Shown here: one piece after another, positions 22,883 to 30,224 of the stretch
Position numbering within the stretch: position 1 is the stretch's first letter
How the letters are laid out: every line of letters begins with the position of its first letter
Source of the DNA: CAYSLA01 sp964431685
GTDB taxonomy: Bacteria > Armatimonadota > UBA5829
DNA length: 30,224 nucleotides
Direction: 5' to 3'
NCBI GenBank assembly: GCA_964431685.1
Contig: CAYSLA010000023.1
Location: 1 to 30,224 of the forward strand
Notes under the pieces: model-generated
The model's database searches: none
What the model was told of the DNA's origin: nothing
What the model saw: the letters and a program-made list of their open reading frames with translations, nothing else
Position numbers and translations under genes: made by a program

Positions 22883-23656
22883 GTGTTCAGAAGATTGGCG
22901 AACCTCATCAGAGGCTTTTTCGGGCTTTTCGTTTCGGGTATGGAGAAGAAGAATCCTGAGGCTCTTCTCGAGGTTGAAAAGGAGAACCTCCGGGAGCAGA
23001 TTGCCAAGTACAATCAGGGCCTTGCTTCGCACGCCGCAGTGTGCGAACGATTGATGACTCAGATCAAGCGCCTTGAGACGGAAGAGCGCGACCTCAGAGC
23101 AAAGACGGCTGCGAACCTCAAGGCAGGCAATCGCGAGCTTGCCGGCCAGTATGCTATGCGCCTGCAGATAGTAACACGCGAACTCGAGGAAGACAAGACA
23201 CAGCTTGAGCAGGCTGAGACCACCTACAAAGACCTGGTCAAAGCACGGGACGTCTCAATCAAACAGGCCAGAGAGAAGATAGAATCTCTCAAGCGCGGCA
23301 TTGATGAGCTCAAGGTGCAGAAAGCAATGGCTGAGCTCAACGAGATGGCGGCGGGAATGGTCTCCAACATCGGCGGTTCCGGAGACACTCTTGACCGGCT
23401 GCAGCAAATGGTCGAAGAAGAGCGCGAGAAGGCCGCGGGCAAAGCGAGAGTCGCCAGAGATTCCCTGAGTGTTGGGGAGTTCCAGATGAAAGAGGGCGAA
23501 GAGAAGGCTCTCGGAGAACTGGCCTTAGCAGACTTCGCCGCCAAAGAGGGGATCCCCTTTGAGCCCGAGCCCGGCATTCAGTCATCTGCCGCATCCGAAG
23601 AACCCACAAAGTCTATGGGGCCGGAGAGTGCCGAGACCGAACCAGAGAAACAGTAG
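22883..23656 (+). CDS. pspA: PspA/IM30 family membrane-stress protein
   Basis: A peripheral inner-membrane coiled-coil protein of the PspA/Vipp1 (IM30, ESCRT-III-like) family that protects membrane integrity. The N-terminal amphipathic helix FRRLANLIRGFFGLF is followed by EKKNPEALLEVEKENLREQI and a long coiled coil to about residue 190. An acidic tail follows. I chose GTG 22883 over ATG 22877 for two reasons. The strong AGGAGG (22869-22874) is 8 nt from the GTG but only 2 nt from the ATG. Family members also begin MF(K/R)RLANL. No pspF, pspB or pspC is nearby. Promoter not obvious. Confidence 0.9.
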   Translation: MFRRLANLIRGFFGLFVSGMEKKNPEALLEVEKENLREQIAKYNQGLASHAAVCERLMTQIKRLETEERDLRAKTAANLKAGNRELAGQYAMRLQIVTRELEEDKTQLEQAETTYKDLVKARDVSIKQAREKIESLKRGIDELKVQKAMAELNEMAAGMVSNIGGSGDTLDRLQQMVEEEREKAAGKARVARDSLSVGEFQMKEGEEKALGELALADFAAKEGIPFEPEPGIQSSAASEEPTKSMGPESAETEPEKQ

Positions 23657-23677
23657 ACTCTGAAGGAGTGATTGGTG

Positions 23678-23705
23678 GCTTCGGGACGAAAACCAGTCCC
23701 GAAGC
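23678..23705. repeat. 10-bp inverted repeat (TTCGGGAC family, copy 2)
   Basis: GCTTCGGGAC and GTCCCGAAGC, an 8-nt loop, 21 nt beyond the pspA stop. Read on the minus strand, ATGCTTCGGGACTGG resembles ATGTTTCGGGACTTGG of the palindrome at 2001-2047. It could also serve as a weak terminator, but there is no T-run. Confidence 0.7.
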
Positions 23706-23769
23706 ATAGGGTTCTGGCAGCACAGGACTGGAACACCCGTGATGGGCTGACTGCGATTGGAGTGTTGGT

Positions 23770-24042
23770 TTGGATAAAGCAAGACTGTTTGTTGAGCACA
23801 TGCTTAGATACGTTGTGGAGTGCAACTGGGGCACGGTTCGAGCGGCCATGAGCGAACCGGGCGTGAAATACGCGGTTATGGTAGGCATCAGCTTCTCGGT
23901 GGTGCTCCGGATTGACTACGTTCCCGGACCAGAGCTGACGGGTGAAATATGCCGCGTGGAGATTGATCCGGGCGACACCCAGGAGTGTCTGGTAACCAAG
24001 TTCACGAAGGCTCTCGGGTTTGCAGCGGAATCGATCTGCTAA
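23770..24042 (+). CDS. Small uncharacterised protein upstream of rimO
   Basis: A 90-residue ORF I do not recognise. It opens at TTG 23770 with GGAG 7 nt ahead (23759-23762). It reads DKARLFVEHMLRYVVECNW, then a possible beta-rich part (YAVMVGISFSVVLRIDY) and a polar C-terminus. No signal peptide or membrane helix is clear. The stop is 5 nt before the preferred rimO start, so translation may be coupled. It could be chance, but the ribosome site and tight packing favour a real gene. Confidence 0.5.
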   Translation: MDKARLFVEHMLRYVVECNWGTVRAAMSEPGVKYAVMVGISFSVVLRIDYVPGPELTGEICRVEIDPGDTQECLVTKFTKALGFAAESIC

Positions 24043-24047
24043 CCGAA

Positions 24048-25382
24048 GTGGCAAGAGTATGTCTGATTAGCCTGGGTTGTCCCAAGAATCTGGTGGACTC
24101 CGAATACTCGCTGGCAGCGTTGATAGAAGCTGGACACGACCTGGAAAACGATGTCACGCGGGCTGACGTAGTGGTCATTAACACCTGCGGGTTCATCGAG
24201 AGCGCGAGAGAAGAGTCACGGCAAACCATATCCGATGCGGCGGCGCTGAAACGTGACGGCAATCTGCGCGGCCTGATTGTAGTCGGGTGCTATGCACAGC
24301 GAAGCGGCGCCGAGCTGATGGATAGACACCCGGAGATCGACCTGGTTCTGGGAATCGGCCACCCTTCTGAGATCGCGGGTGCGGTTGGCAGTGTACTTGA
24401 TCCCTTGACGGGGCGCGATTTCAAATCGCGCTCCATCGAGGGGTGCATAAAGCCTCCGGACGTGTGGCAGGAGCACACCAGCCGGATTGTGTCCACTCCT
24501 CCCTGGACCGCCTATCTAAAGATATCCGACGGGTGTATGAACCGCTGCGCATACTGCGCCATTCCTGACATTCGCGGGCCATACCGCAGTCGACCGTTCG
24601 ATTTCGTGGTGGAAGAGGCGGAAGTCCTCGCCGCAAACGGGGTAAAGGAACTGGTGCTGGTGGGCCAGGATACCACGCTCTACGGGACTGATCTGGAATC
24701 TGGACACGATCTGAGCACGTTGTTGCAGCGTCTGAACCGCGTGGACGGCCTTGAGTGGATTCGGCTGATGTACTGCTACCCCACCAGGTTAACGGAAGAA
24801 CTCATCGACACGATCGCCTCATCTGAGCGTGTCGCGAAGTATGTGGACCTGCCGATGCAGCACGGCGATGACCGCGTTCTGGCGATGATGAACCGGAAGG
24901 GAACCTCCGATGAGTATCTCAGAACTGTCGACTCAATCAGGAAGCGATGTCCCGAGATGGCCTTCCGCAGCTCTTTCATCGTCGGATTCCCTGGGGAGGA
25001 CGAGGCAGCTTTTGACAATCTGGTCCGTTTCGTGCGAAAATTACGGTTTGATAGGGTTGGTGTGTTTCAGTATTCTCCCGAGGAAGACACTCCAGCGTGT
25101 GGCTACCCGAATCAGGTATCAGAAGGCGTGAAGGCCGACAGATATGATCGGCTGATGCGGGTGCAGCAGGAGATATCGCTTGCTAGAAACCGCGCTATGG
25201 TCGGGAGACGCATCGATGTGCTTGTGGAAGGCTTCGATAGCGAGGGGCCCTGGGGCAGGAGCTACAGGGATGCCCCTGAGATAGATGGATTGGTTTACCT
25301 CCGGGGCGTCAAGGCGGGCCCGGGGGATTTCGTTCGAGTGAAAGTCGTAGAGGCTAGCGAGTACGACTTGGTGGCAAAGTAG
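24048..25382 (+). CDS. rimO: Ribosomal protein S12 methylthiotransferase RimO
   Basis: A radical SAM methylthiotransferase that modifies an Asp of ribosomal protein S12. The UPF0004 domain begins VCLISLGCPKNLVDSE, the RimO-specific signature, with further cysteines in INTCGFIE and VGCYAQ. The radical SAM CxxxCxxC is in SDGCMNRCAYCAIP. A C-terminal TRAM-like domain ends near FVRVKVVEASEYDLVAK. The total of about 444 residues is standard. I chose GTG 24048 because the conserved SLGCPKN starts nine residues later; the longer frame to 23985 overlaps the preceding small gene. A variable linker before the SAM domain contains a perfect palindrome at 24413-24431. Confidence 0.96.
   Translation: MARVCLISLGCPKNLVDSEYSLAALIEAGHDLENDVTRADVVVINTCGFIESAREESRQTISDAAALKRDGNLRGLIVVGCYAQRSGAELMDRHPEIDLVLGIGHPSEIAGAVGSVLDPLTGRDFKSRSIEGCIKPPDVWQEHTSRIVSTPPWTAYLKISDGCMNRCAYCAIPDIRGPYRSRPFDFVVEEAEVLAANGVKELVLVGQDTTLYGTDLESGHDLSTLLQRLNRVDGLEWIRLMYCYPTRLTEELIDTIASSERVAKYVDLPMQHGDDRVLAMMNRKGTSDEYLRTVDSIRKRCPEMAFRSSFIVGFPGEDEAAFDNLVRFVRKLRFDRVGVFQYSPEEDTPACGYPNQVSEGVKADRYDRLMRVQQEISLARNRAMVGRRIDVLVEGFDSEGPWGRSYRDAPEIDGLVYLRGVKAGPGDFVRVKVVEASEYDLVAK
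24413..24431. repeat. 19-bp palindrome inside rimO
   Basis: GCGCGATTT-C-AAATCGCGC, 9-bp arms. It is translated as part of TGRDFKSRSIEG in the poorly conserved linker between the UPF0004 and radical SAM domains. It may be another in-frame mini-repeat or a chance palindrome. Confidence 0.55.
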
Positions 25383-25408
25383 GAAAAGTCGGTTCTGGAG
25401 GAGTTTAC

Positions 25409-27238
25409 GTGGTCAAATCAGCAGCAAAGCTGTCTAAGAACGATGCCCTGATAGCCGAGGCAAAGCTCTATATTGCGGACAAAGCGTTCCTGGCGCTTCT
25501 CGGCTACCCGCCGGAGAAGTTGAGAGCTGTTATGAAGCGGTTGGGGCTGGCCGGGAGCAGCATGCGCCTGCTCCGGCTGGTGATGAGTGAGAGCGAGCGG
25601 TTTACGTGCACCGAACGCCGTTGGACCGTGTCGTCGCGTTTTGGGCAGTCTGGACGGCCGCTTGAGAAGTTGCTTACCGACATCATGGATCTGGCCGGGC
25701 GACCCGTTAACCTTGGAGCCATCGCCGGTGAAGTATCGCTGATAAACGGCAGACCCGCGGAAGTAATGGAGGAGACCCTGTCCAAGTTCCTGAACGCATC
25801 CGAGGAGTTCTTCCGCACCGCTTCCGGTGAATACGGTCGCACTGCCTGGCTGCTGGACAGCTCTGCGGAAAATGAAGACGACGTGTTATTCGACAACTAC
25901 CTCAGCGGCAGCGATCTGGAGCCGTTTGCGGAACTGGCCAGCGGACTTAGCTGGACAGGCGCCAAGGCGCTCGAGAGCGCGGTGAAAATCGTTTCCAAGA
26001 GCAGTTCGCCCGTGCCCCTTAAGCTGCTTTCCGTGTTTGCGTGGAGAGAACTGGGCGAGGACTTCGAGCCGATAGAGTTCTTCTCGACGCTGGCTGAGTC
26101 CGACAAAGTACTGATGCTCAGCGATCTGGCTCTGAGGCCGGCCTCTGTGACCAAGCAGTACGACGATGCTCTCGCGGCGTTGGCTGAAGAGATAGCGGCT
26201 CTGCCAATGGAACCCGAGGATGAGGAATCCGAAGGGCCGGTTACGGTATCTGATTCTGACAAAGAAGAAATCATATCACTGATCCTCAAGAGAGGTAGCG
26301 CTTCCGCTGAAGAACTTCTGGATGCAGTGCTTGAAGTTGGGCCGGGCGAGTCGGCCTACAACGGCGCGCTTGAGAGCCTGAAGACCGCTCTCGAAGGCGA
26401 TGAGCGAATCATGTGGGCCGGCGGTCTGCGATGGAGCAAACAGGTCGAGTTCCCGGACGAAGTGAAGGTTGTGCCGGTCAGCCTGCTGGTGCCGGAATCG
26501 GTCCCGTTCGAGACACCCGAAGGCGACCTCTTCGATCAGGAGCTCGAAGAGGACGGGTTCGATGGCGACCTCAAGTCTGCCATATATAACCCTCTGGCGG
26601 AGGACGTCAGCGACGAAGACGTCTCCCGGACACTCTTCCAGGAGAGCGGCGACTCACAACGCTGTGTTCTGAAGTACCACCACAAGCTGGAAGGCACGTT
26701 CCCGCTGTGTCAGATAAACCCGGACTTCTTCGGGGCGGAACCTGAAATACTCCCGATCACGCTGGTTGACGAAGGAGTTCGCAAGGAAGCCTTTGTGAAC
26801 AACTCCACCAGGCTGATCTACGGACTGAATGACTTCTACGCAAAGATAAACGAGGTCTCCGGAGCCGTCTTCTACATCGAGCGCACTGAAACCGCCGGCC
26901 AGTTCCGGTTCAGGTACGATGGCGAGGTGGATGACCAACTTGGCATCGACGCCGGCCGTAGTCTCGAGCTGCTGGACTTGAAGGGCAGATTCGAAAGCCA
27001 GGAGATGCCGCTCTACGATGTGGTGACGGAGATACTTCAGAAGCAAGCCAGCACATTCCCTCGACTAGTCACCGAAGTCAACATCGTGAAGCGCTGCTCA
27101 AGGCTGCTGATAGCTTCGCTTCTTAGCTCGTACCACTGTTTTAACACGCGTGGCAAGAGCGGAGTGTGGCAGTACGATGAAAAGAAGGCCTCACAGGGGT
27201 TCAACAAGACCAAACGCAAGTACATAAAGAAAGTATAG
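25409..27238 (+). CDS. Uncharacterised 609-residue protein with several winged-helix-like segments
   Basis: A large soluble protein without a recognised family. Three stretches have a winged-helix-like pattern, a trihelical core ending in a strand with F and W. They are about residues 10-75, about 90-152 (NLGAIAGEVSLINGRP to GEYGRTAWLL) and about 287-350 (IISLILKRGSASAEELLDA to GGLRWSKQ). A strongly acidic linker (MEPEDEESEGP) lies between them. The last 200 residues are probably a separate domain (RCVLKYHHKLEGTFPLCQINP, LIYGLNDFYAKI) and end in a basic tail (KTKRKYIKKV). This could be a nucleic-acid-associated protein, which is an inference only. GTG 25409 is well placed behind GGAGGAG. It sits 26 nt after rimO and 4 nt before gltX, hence is probably in their operon. 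Confidence 0.82.
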   Translation: MVKSAAKLSKNDALIAEAKLYIADKAFLALLGYPPEKLRAVMKRLGLAGSSMRLLRLVMSESERFTCTERRWTVSSRFGQSGRPLEKLLTDIMDLAGRPVNLGAIAGEVSLINGRPAEVMEETLSKFLNASEEFFRTASGEYGRTAWLLDSSAENEDDVLFDNYLSGSDLEPFAELASGLSWTGAKALESAVKIVSKSSSPVPLKLLSVFAWRELGEDFEPIEFFSTLAESDKVLMLSDLALRPASVTKQYDDALAALAEEIAALPMEPEDEESEGPVTVSDSDKEEIISLILKRGSASAEELLDAVLEVGPGESAYNGALESLKTALEGDERIMWAGGLRWSKQVEFPDEVKVVPVSLLVPESVPFETPEGDLFDQELEEDGFDGDLKSAIYNPLAEDVSDEDVSRTLFQESGDSQRCVLKYHHKLEGTFPLCQINPDFFGAEPEILPITLVDEGVRKEAFVNNSTRLIYGLNDFYAKINEVSGAVFYIERTETAGQFRFRYDGEVDDQLGIDAGRSLELLDLKGRFESQEMPLYDVVTEILQKQASTFPRLVTEVNIVKRCSRLLIASLLSSYHCFNTRGKSGVWQYDEKKASQGFNKTKRKYIKKV

Positions 27239-27242
27239 CGTT

Positions 27243-28718
27243 ATGGCTGACAAACCTAGACTGAGATTCGCACCCAGCCCGACCGGCTCACCGCACGTCG
27301 GCAACATTCGTACGGCCGTTTTCGACTATCTGTATGCCCGCCACACTGGCGGCACATTCATTCTGCGCATCGAGGATACGGATCGAGCACGCTATGAGGA
27401 AGGCTCGCTGCAGGAGATGATGCGCTGCCTCACGTGGATGGGCATGCAGTGGGACGAAGGACCGGAGGTCGGCGGACCCCGCGGACCCTATTTCCAGTCA
27501 GAGCGCCTGGAGCTCTACCACAAGTGCGCCGATGAGCTGCTGGAGAAGGGACGAGCGTATCGGTGTTACTGCTCCAAAGAACGCCTCGACGAAATGAGGG
27601 CCTTCCAGACCGCAAACAAACTGCCTTCGGGCTACGACAGACACTGCCGAGACTTGGACGAAGCACAGCGCGAAGAACTCAGCCGTAACTGTCCCAACCC
27701 GGTGGTGCGGTTCAAGATGGACAGGGAAGGTCAGTCTGAGTTCACTGACGCTGTCAGAGGGCTAGTATCATTTCAGAATGCGCTTGAGGACGACTTCGTT
27801 ATCATCAAAGCCGACGGGTTCCCCACCTATCATTTTGCCTCCGTAGTTGACGACCATTTCATGGAAATCACCCACGTGATAAGGGGCGAAGAGTGGCTGT
27901 CGAGCGCTCCGAAGCATCTTCAACTGTATGCGGCCTTTGGCTGGACTCCGCCGGTTTGGGTGCATCCGCCTCTCATCCTGGATTCGAACGGCAAGAAGCT
28001 CTCCAAGCGGTCAGACACGTCCACGGCCTTTGTGTCCTATGTGGAGGAGGGTTACCTTCCGGAGGCAATGCTCAACTTCCTGGCAACCATGGGCTGGAGT
28101 TCCGGCGAGGACCGCAAGCTTTTCTCGCGAGACGAACTTGTAGAGGCGTTCAGTCTGGAAGGAATAACCGATCATCCGGCGGTGTTTGACCTCGCCAGAC
28201 TTCGAGACCTGAACGGTGAATACATCCGGATGAAGTCAGTCGATGAACTTATGGAACTGATTACTCCGAGGCTTCAGGAGGCCGGACTGATCCCCAGTGT
28301 ACTGAACACCGCCGAACTCGAGTACCTGCGAGACGTAACAGGTCTGGTGCACGATAGAATTGTCACGCTGGGTGAAGCTGCCGACGCTGTTTCATATTTC
28401 TACCGCGACGATTTCGACTATGAAGAGAAGGGCGTCGAAAAGCACATGAAGAAGGACATTACAGGGCCCATGCTCCGCGGAGTAATCGCCAGCCTCGATC
28501 AACAGGCTGCGTGGGACCTGGAGTCTATCGAGGCGGCAGTGCGGGGAGCCGCTGAGAGCCTTGGCCAGAAGCCCTCGGAGGCTATTCACCGTACGCGCCT
28601 GGCACTTACAGGCCGAACCTGGGGTCCCGGGCTGTTTGAGATTATGGAAGCTATCGGTAAAGAGCGGTGCCTTGCGAGACTGCGCAAGTGTGCCGAGATT
28701 GACTGGATGTCGAGGTGA
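27243..28718 (+). CDS. gltX: Glutamyl-tRNA synthetase
   Basis: A class I aminoacyl-tRNA synthetase charging tRNA-Glu. The N-terminal signature FAPSPTGSPHVGNIRTA contains the HIGH-type HVGN. IEDTDRARY follows, and the KMSKS-type loop is KKLSKRSD. Length 491 is standard. Glutamate-specific binding residues near YFQSERLELY are in the usual place. A C-terminal helical anticodon-binding domain is present. The start lies 4 nt after the preceding stop with no strong ribosome site, so translational coupling is likely. The stop overlaps the next gene's GTG by 4 nt (GTGA). Confidence 0.97.
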   Translation: MADKPRLRFAPSPTGSPHVGNIRTAVFDYLYARHTGGTFILRIEDTDRARYEEGSLQEMMRCLTWMGMQWDEGPEVGGPRGPYFQSERLELYHKCADELLEKGRAYRCYCSKERLDEMRAFQTANKLPSGYDRHCRDLDEAQREELSRNCPNPVVRFKMDREGQSEFTDAVRGLVSFQNALEDDFVIIKADGFPTYHFASVVDDHFMEITHVIRGEEWLSSAPKHLQLYAAFGWTPPVWVHPPLILDSNGKKLSKRSDTSTAFVSYVEEGYLPEAMLNFLATMGWSSGEDRKLFSRDELVEAFSLEGITDHPAVFDLARLRDLNGEYIRMKSVDELMELITPRLQEAGLIPSVLNTAELEYLRDVTGLVHDRIVTLGEAADAVSYFYRDDFDYEEKGVEKHMKKDITGPMLRGVIASLDQQAAWDLESIEAAVRGAAESLGQKPSEAIHRTRLALTGRTWGPGLFEIMEAIGKERCLARLRKCAEIDWMSR

Positions 28719-29449
28719 ACGCAGTGGCTTTTGAGATTATAGACGCGAACACCATTTTCGGTCCGTGGCCAGTGGTCCGCGCGGACATGCCTGTGGAGAG
28801 GCTTGTGGCGGCGCTCCAGAACCACGGAGTGGTGCGATCGGTCGCCATATCGACGGTTGGTGCCATGCACAACCACAACGACGGCAATGCCGAGACTCTG
28901 CGCCTGTGCGCGGACAAGCCGCAATTGACGCCAGCCGCTACCATCGACCCGCGAGGCTACTTCGGACAGCGGGGTCTTGTGGCAAAACTCAAAGAACAGG
29001 GGTTTGGGGTGCTGCGGTTCTTCCCTCTCGTGCAGTCCTGGAACTTGGAGCTTTCGTCGTTCGTGGACATTCTGGACGACGCCGAGCCAGTGGGGATGCC
29101 TATGATGACTCAGAGTGAGCAGACGGGCATGCCTTCTGCGCTGGCAAAGAGCCTGGGCGGCAGAACCGCGCCGATGATTCTGGAGGGCGTCGAGTTCGCG
29201 AATATGGCTGAGGCCGTATCCGTGATGCGAAAACATCCAAACGTTTTCGTCGAGACCAGCCGCCTGCGTGTGCCGGGAGCTTTGCGGTTTCTGGTTGACC
29301 AGGTCGGGCCCGACAGAGTGATATTCGGTTCGGGGTGCCTGAGGAACTCACTTGCGGCCGCGTCACGCTACATAGTAGACTCGGAGATAACAGATGAGCA
29401 GAAGGCGGCGATTCTGGGCGGAAACATCAAGCGGCTGATTGGAGGTTAG
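28715..29449 (+). CDS. Amidohydrolase-2-fold protein lacking metal ligands
   Basis: The TIM-barrel layout of the amidohydrolase-2 family is recognisable. The first strand reads IIDANTIFG rather than DxHxH. The barrel centre has MMTQSEQTG, and the final strand reads VIFGSGCLRN, where catalytic members have GSD. All obvious metal-binding positions are changed, so it is likely a pseudoenzyme or ligand-binding protein. It starts with GTG overlapping the gltX stop, and its stop is 6 nt before its paralogue. The 244-residue length is short for the family. Nothing in the context besides gltX hints at the ligand. Confidence 0.75.
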   Translation: MNAVAFEIIDANTIFGPWPVVRADMPVERLVAALQNHGVVRSVAISTVGAMHNHNDGNAETLRLCADKPQLTPAATIDPRGYFGQRGLVAKLKEQGFGVLRFFPLVQSWNLELSSFVDILDDAEPVGMPMMTQSEQTGMPSALAKSLGGRTAPMILEGVEFANMAEAVSVMRKHPNVFVETSRLRVPGALRFLVDQVGPDRVIFGSGCLRNSLAAASRYIVDSEITDEQKAAILGGNIKRLIGG

Positions 29450-29455
29450 AATCTG

Positions 29456-30187
29456 ATGGCTATAATAGACGTTCACGCCGAAATCGGGGCGACGCCACTG
29501 TGGGGCGTTTCTTATTCCGATGCCAACCTCCTCCGAAGCATGCAGAAGTATGGAGTGGAGAGGTCGATTGTCTCATCTACGCTGGGTAACTCGGTGGATT
29601 TCCAGAGAGGCAATGCTCAGATAGCCAAAGTAGTGCAGTCCAGCCAGAATTTGTTTGGCTGCGCCGTGGTGAACTTCAACTATCCGGAGCAATCACAGCG
29701 CGAGATGCACACATATCTTGGCACTGATGCTTTTGCCGGCATAATGCTGAGTTCCGGGGTCAGGCGCCGACACGTGACTCTTGCCGAAGCTGATGAGATA
29801 CTGAACGCATATCGCAGGTTCGTGAAACCCGTGTTTCTTCGGGTCTTTGACAAGGCGTCTCTGCTTGCGGCAGACGAGATGGCGCGTGTCTTCACCGGTA
29901 TGAAGTTCGTGCTGTTGGGGATGGGGCACGATGAGTGGCGGCTGGCTACCGTTCTGGCAGAGAAGTCGCTCAATCTGGTGCTTGAGGTCTCAGGGAGCTT
30001 CAGTCCTGACAAGATCAAATTCGCGGTAGACCGAATCGGGGCCCACCGGATGGTCTATGGCAGCGGGCTTCCCTACGTCGACCCCACTTCGACAATAGGC
30101 CTGGTCGAAGACGCCGAGATATCGGACATCGACCGGCGCCTTATCTTCGAGGGCAGCGCGCGAAAGGTGTTCTGGGGCAGGAGATAA
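29456..30187 (+). CDS. Second amidohydrolase-2-fold protein, degenerate site
   Basis: A paralogue of the preceding gene by layout and size (243 residues). The first strand is IIDVHAEIG: one His is kept and the second is replaced by Glu. The later His region reads LLGMGHDEW, and the final strand is MVYGSGLPYVDP with Gly in place of the catalytic Asp. It starts at ATG 29456 behind GGAGGT. The two genes are probably produced in equal amounts and may form a hetero-oligomer, which is an inference from coupling and shared fold. Confidence 0.75.
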   Translation: MAIIDVHAEIGATPLWGVSYSDANLLRSMQKYGVERSIVSSTLGNSVDFQRGNAQIAKVVQSSQNLFGCAVVNFNYPEQSQREMHTYLGTDAFAGIMLSSGVRRRHVTLAEADEILNAYRRFVKPVFLRVFDKASLLAADEMARVFTGMKFVLLGMGHDEWRLATVLAEKSLNLVLEVSGSFSPDKIKFAVDRIGAHRMVYGSGLPYVDPTSTIGLVEDAEISDIDRRLIFEGSARKVFWGRR

Positions 30188-30224
30188 GTAAGAGCTCAGA
30201 CTATGTGAGAAACCACGTCATCCT

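Noticed and set aside
28586..29236. 216-codon minus-strand ORF
   Set aside because: Antisense to gltX and the amidohydrolase-like gene; His/Arg-rich shadow translation.
1..30224. tRNA, rRNA and insertion sequences
   Set aside because: I looked for T-loop-like motifs in the gaps and transposase-like proteins and saw none. A covariance-model scan would be decisive for tRNAs.

Overview
The window reads as a scaffold of an uncultured bacterium of moderately high GC. It is dense with ordinary housekeeping genes and with small catabolic TIM-barrel enzymes. A PEP-CTERM sorting tail, a prepilin start (GFTL), a GH123-type N-terminal domain, URO-D-like and uronate-isomerase-like proteins and several amidohydrolases together suggest Armatimonadota or a similar lineage. 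This is an inference from gene content, not a phylogenetic result. A run of 100 N (17774-17873) marks a scaffold join, so gene order across it is uncertain.

Layout. 47-4.0 kb: an aldo/keto reductase, a truncated secreted GH123_N-like protein, and the peptide/pyruvate-type transporter CstA. 4.2-8.2 kb: a PAS plus HATPase regulator divergent from cstA, a PEP-CTERM surface protein with a clear sigma70 promoter, and a DapA-family aldolase followed by an intact amidohydrolase. 8.2-14.4 kb (minus strand): a class II aldolase, an SGNH hydrolase and a tightly overlapping four-gene nucleotide-sugar/glycan operon (UDP-HexNAc 4,6-dehydratase-like SDR, GT4 glycosyltransferase, NDP-sugar epimerase/dehydratase, sugar nucleotidyltransferase). 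14.4-17.8 kb (plus): argB, a lone nuoN, an uncharacterised gene, and the first codons of a prepilin. 17.9-30.2 kb (plus): 5'-truncated fumarase alpha, a URO-D-like protein coupled to a uronate-isomerase-like protein, a secreted metallophosphoesterase, PspA, a small ORF, rimO, a large uncharacterised protein, gltX, and two amidohydrolase-fold proteins that have lost metal-ligand signatures.

The most unusual feature is a family of 43- or 49-bp palindromic elements with core CCTCCG-TTT-CGGAGG. Seven copies are visible. Five lie inside protein-coding genes of the glycan region, in frame, adding 14-17 residues (NLPLTPSETEGG in one orientation, HLPLPPPFRRGLGGG in the other) at loops or near termini. 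Two lie about 30 nt upstream of start codons. The two size classes differ by exactly 6 bp, so frame is preserved. This resembles the Rickettsia palindromic elements in behaviour, but the sequence is different. Other small palindromes (12819-12857, 24413-24431, 2001-2047 with 23678-23705, 18706-18724) and a foreign-looking insert in NuoN suggest that this genome tolerates or spreads several classes of mini-repeat, including within genes.
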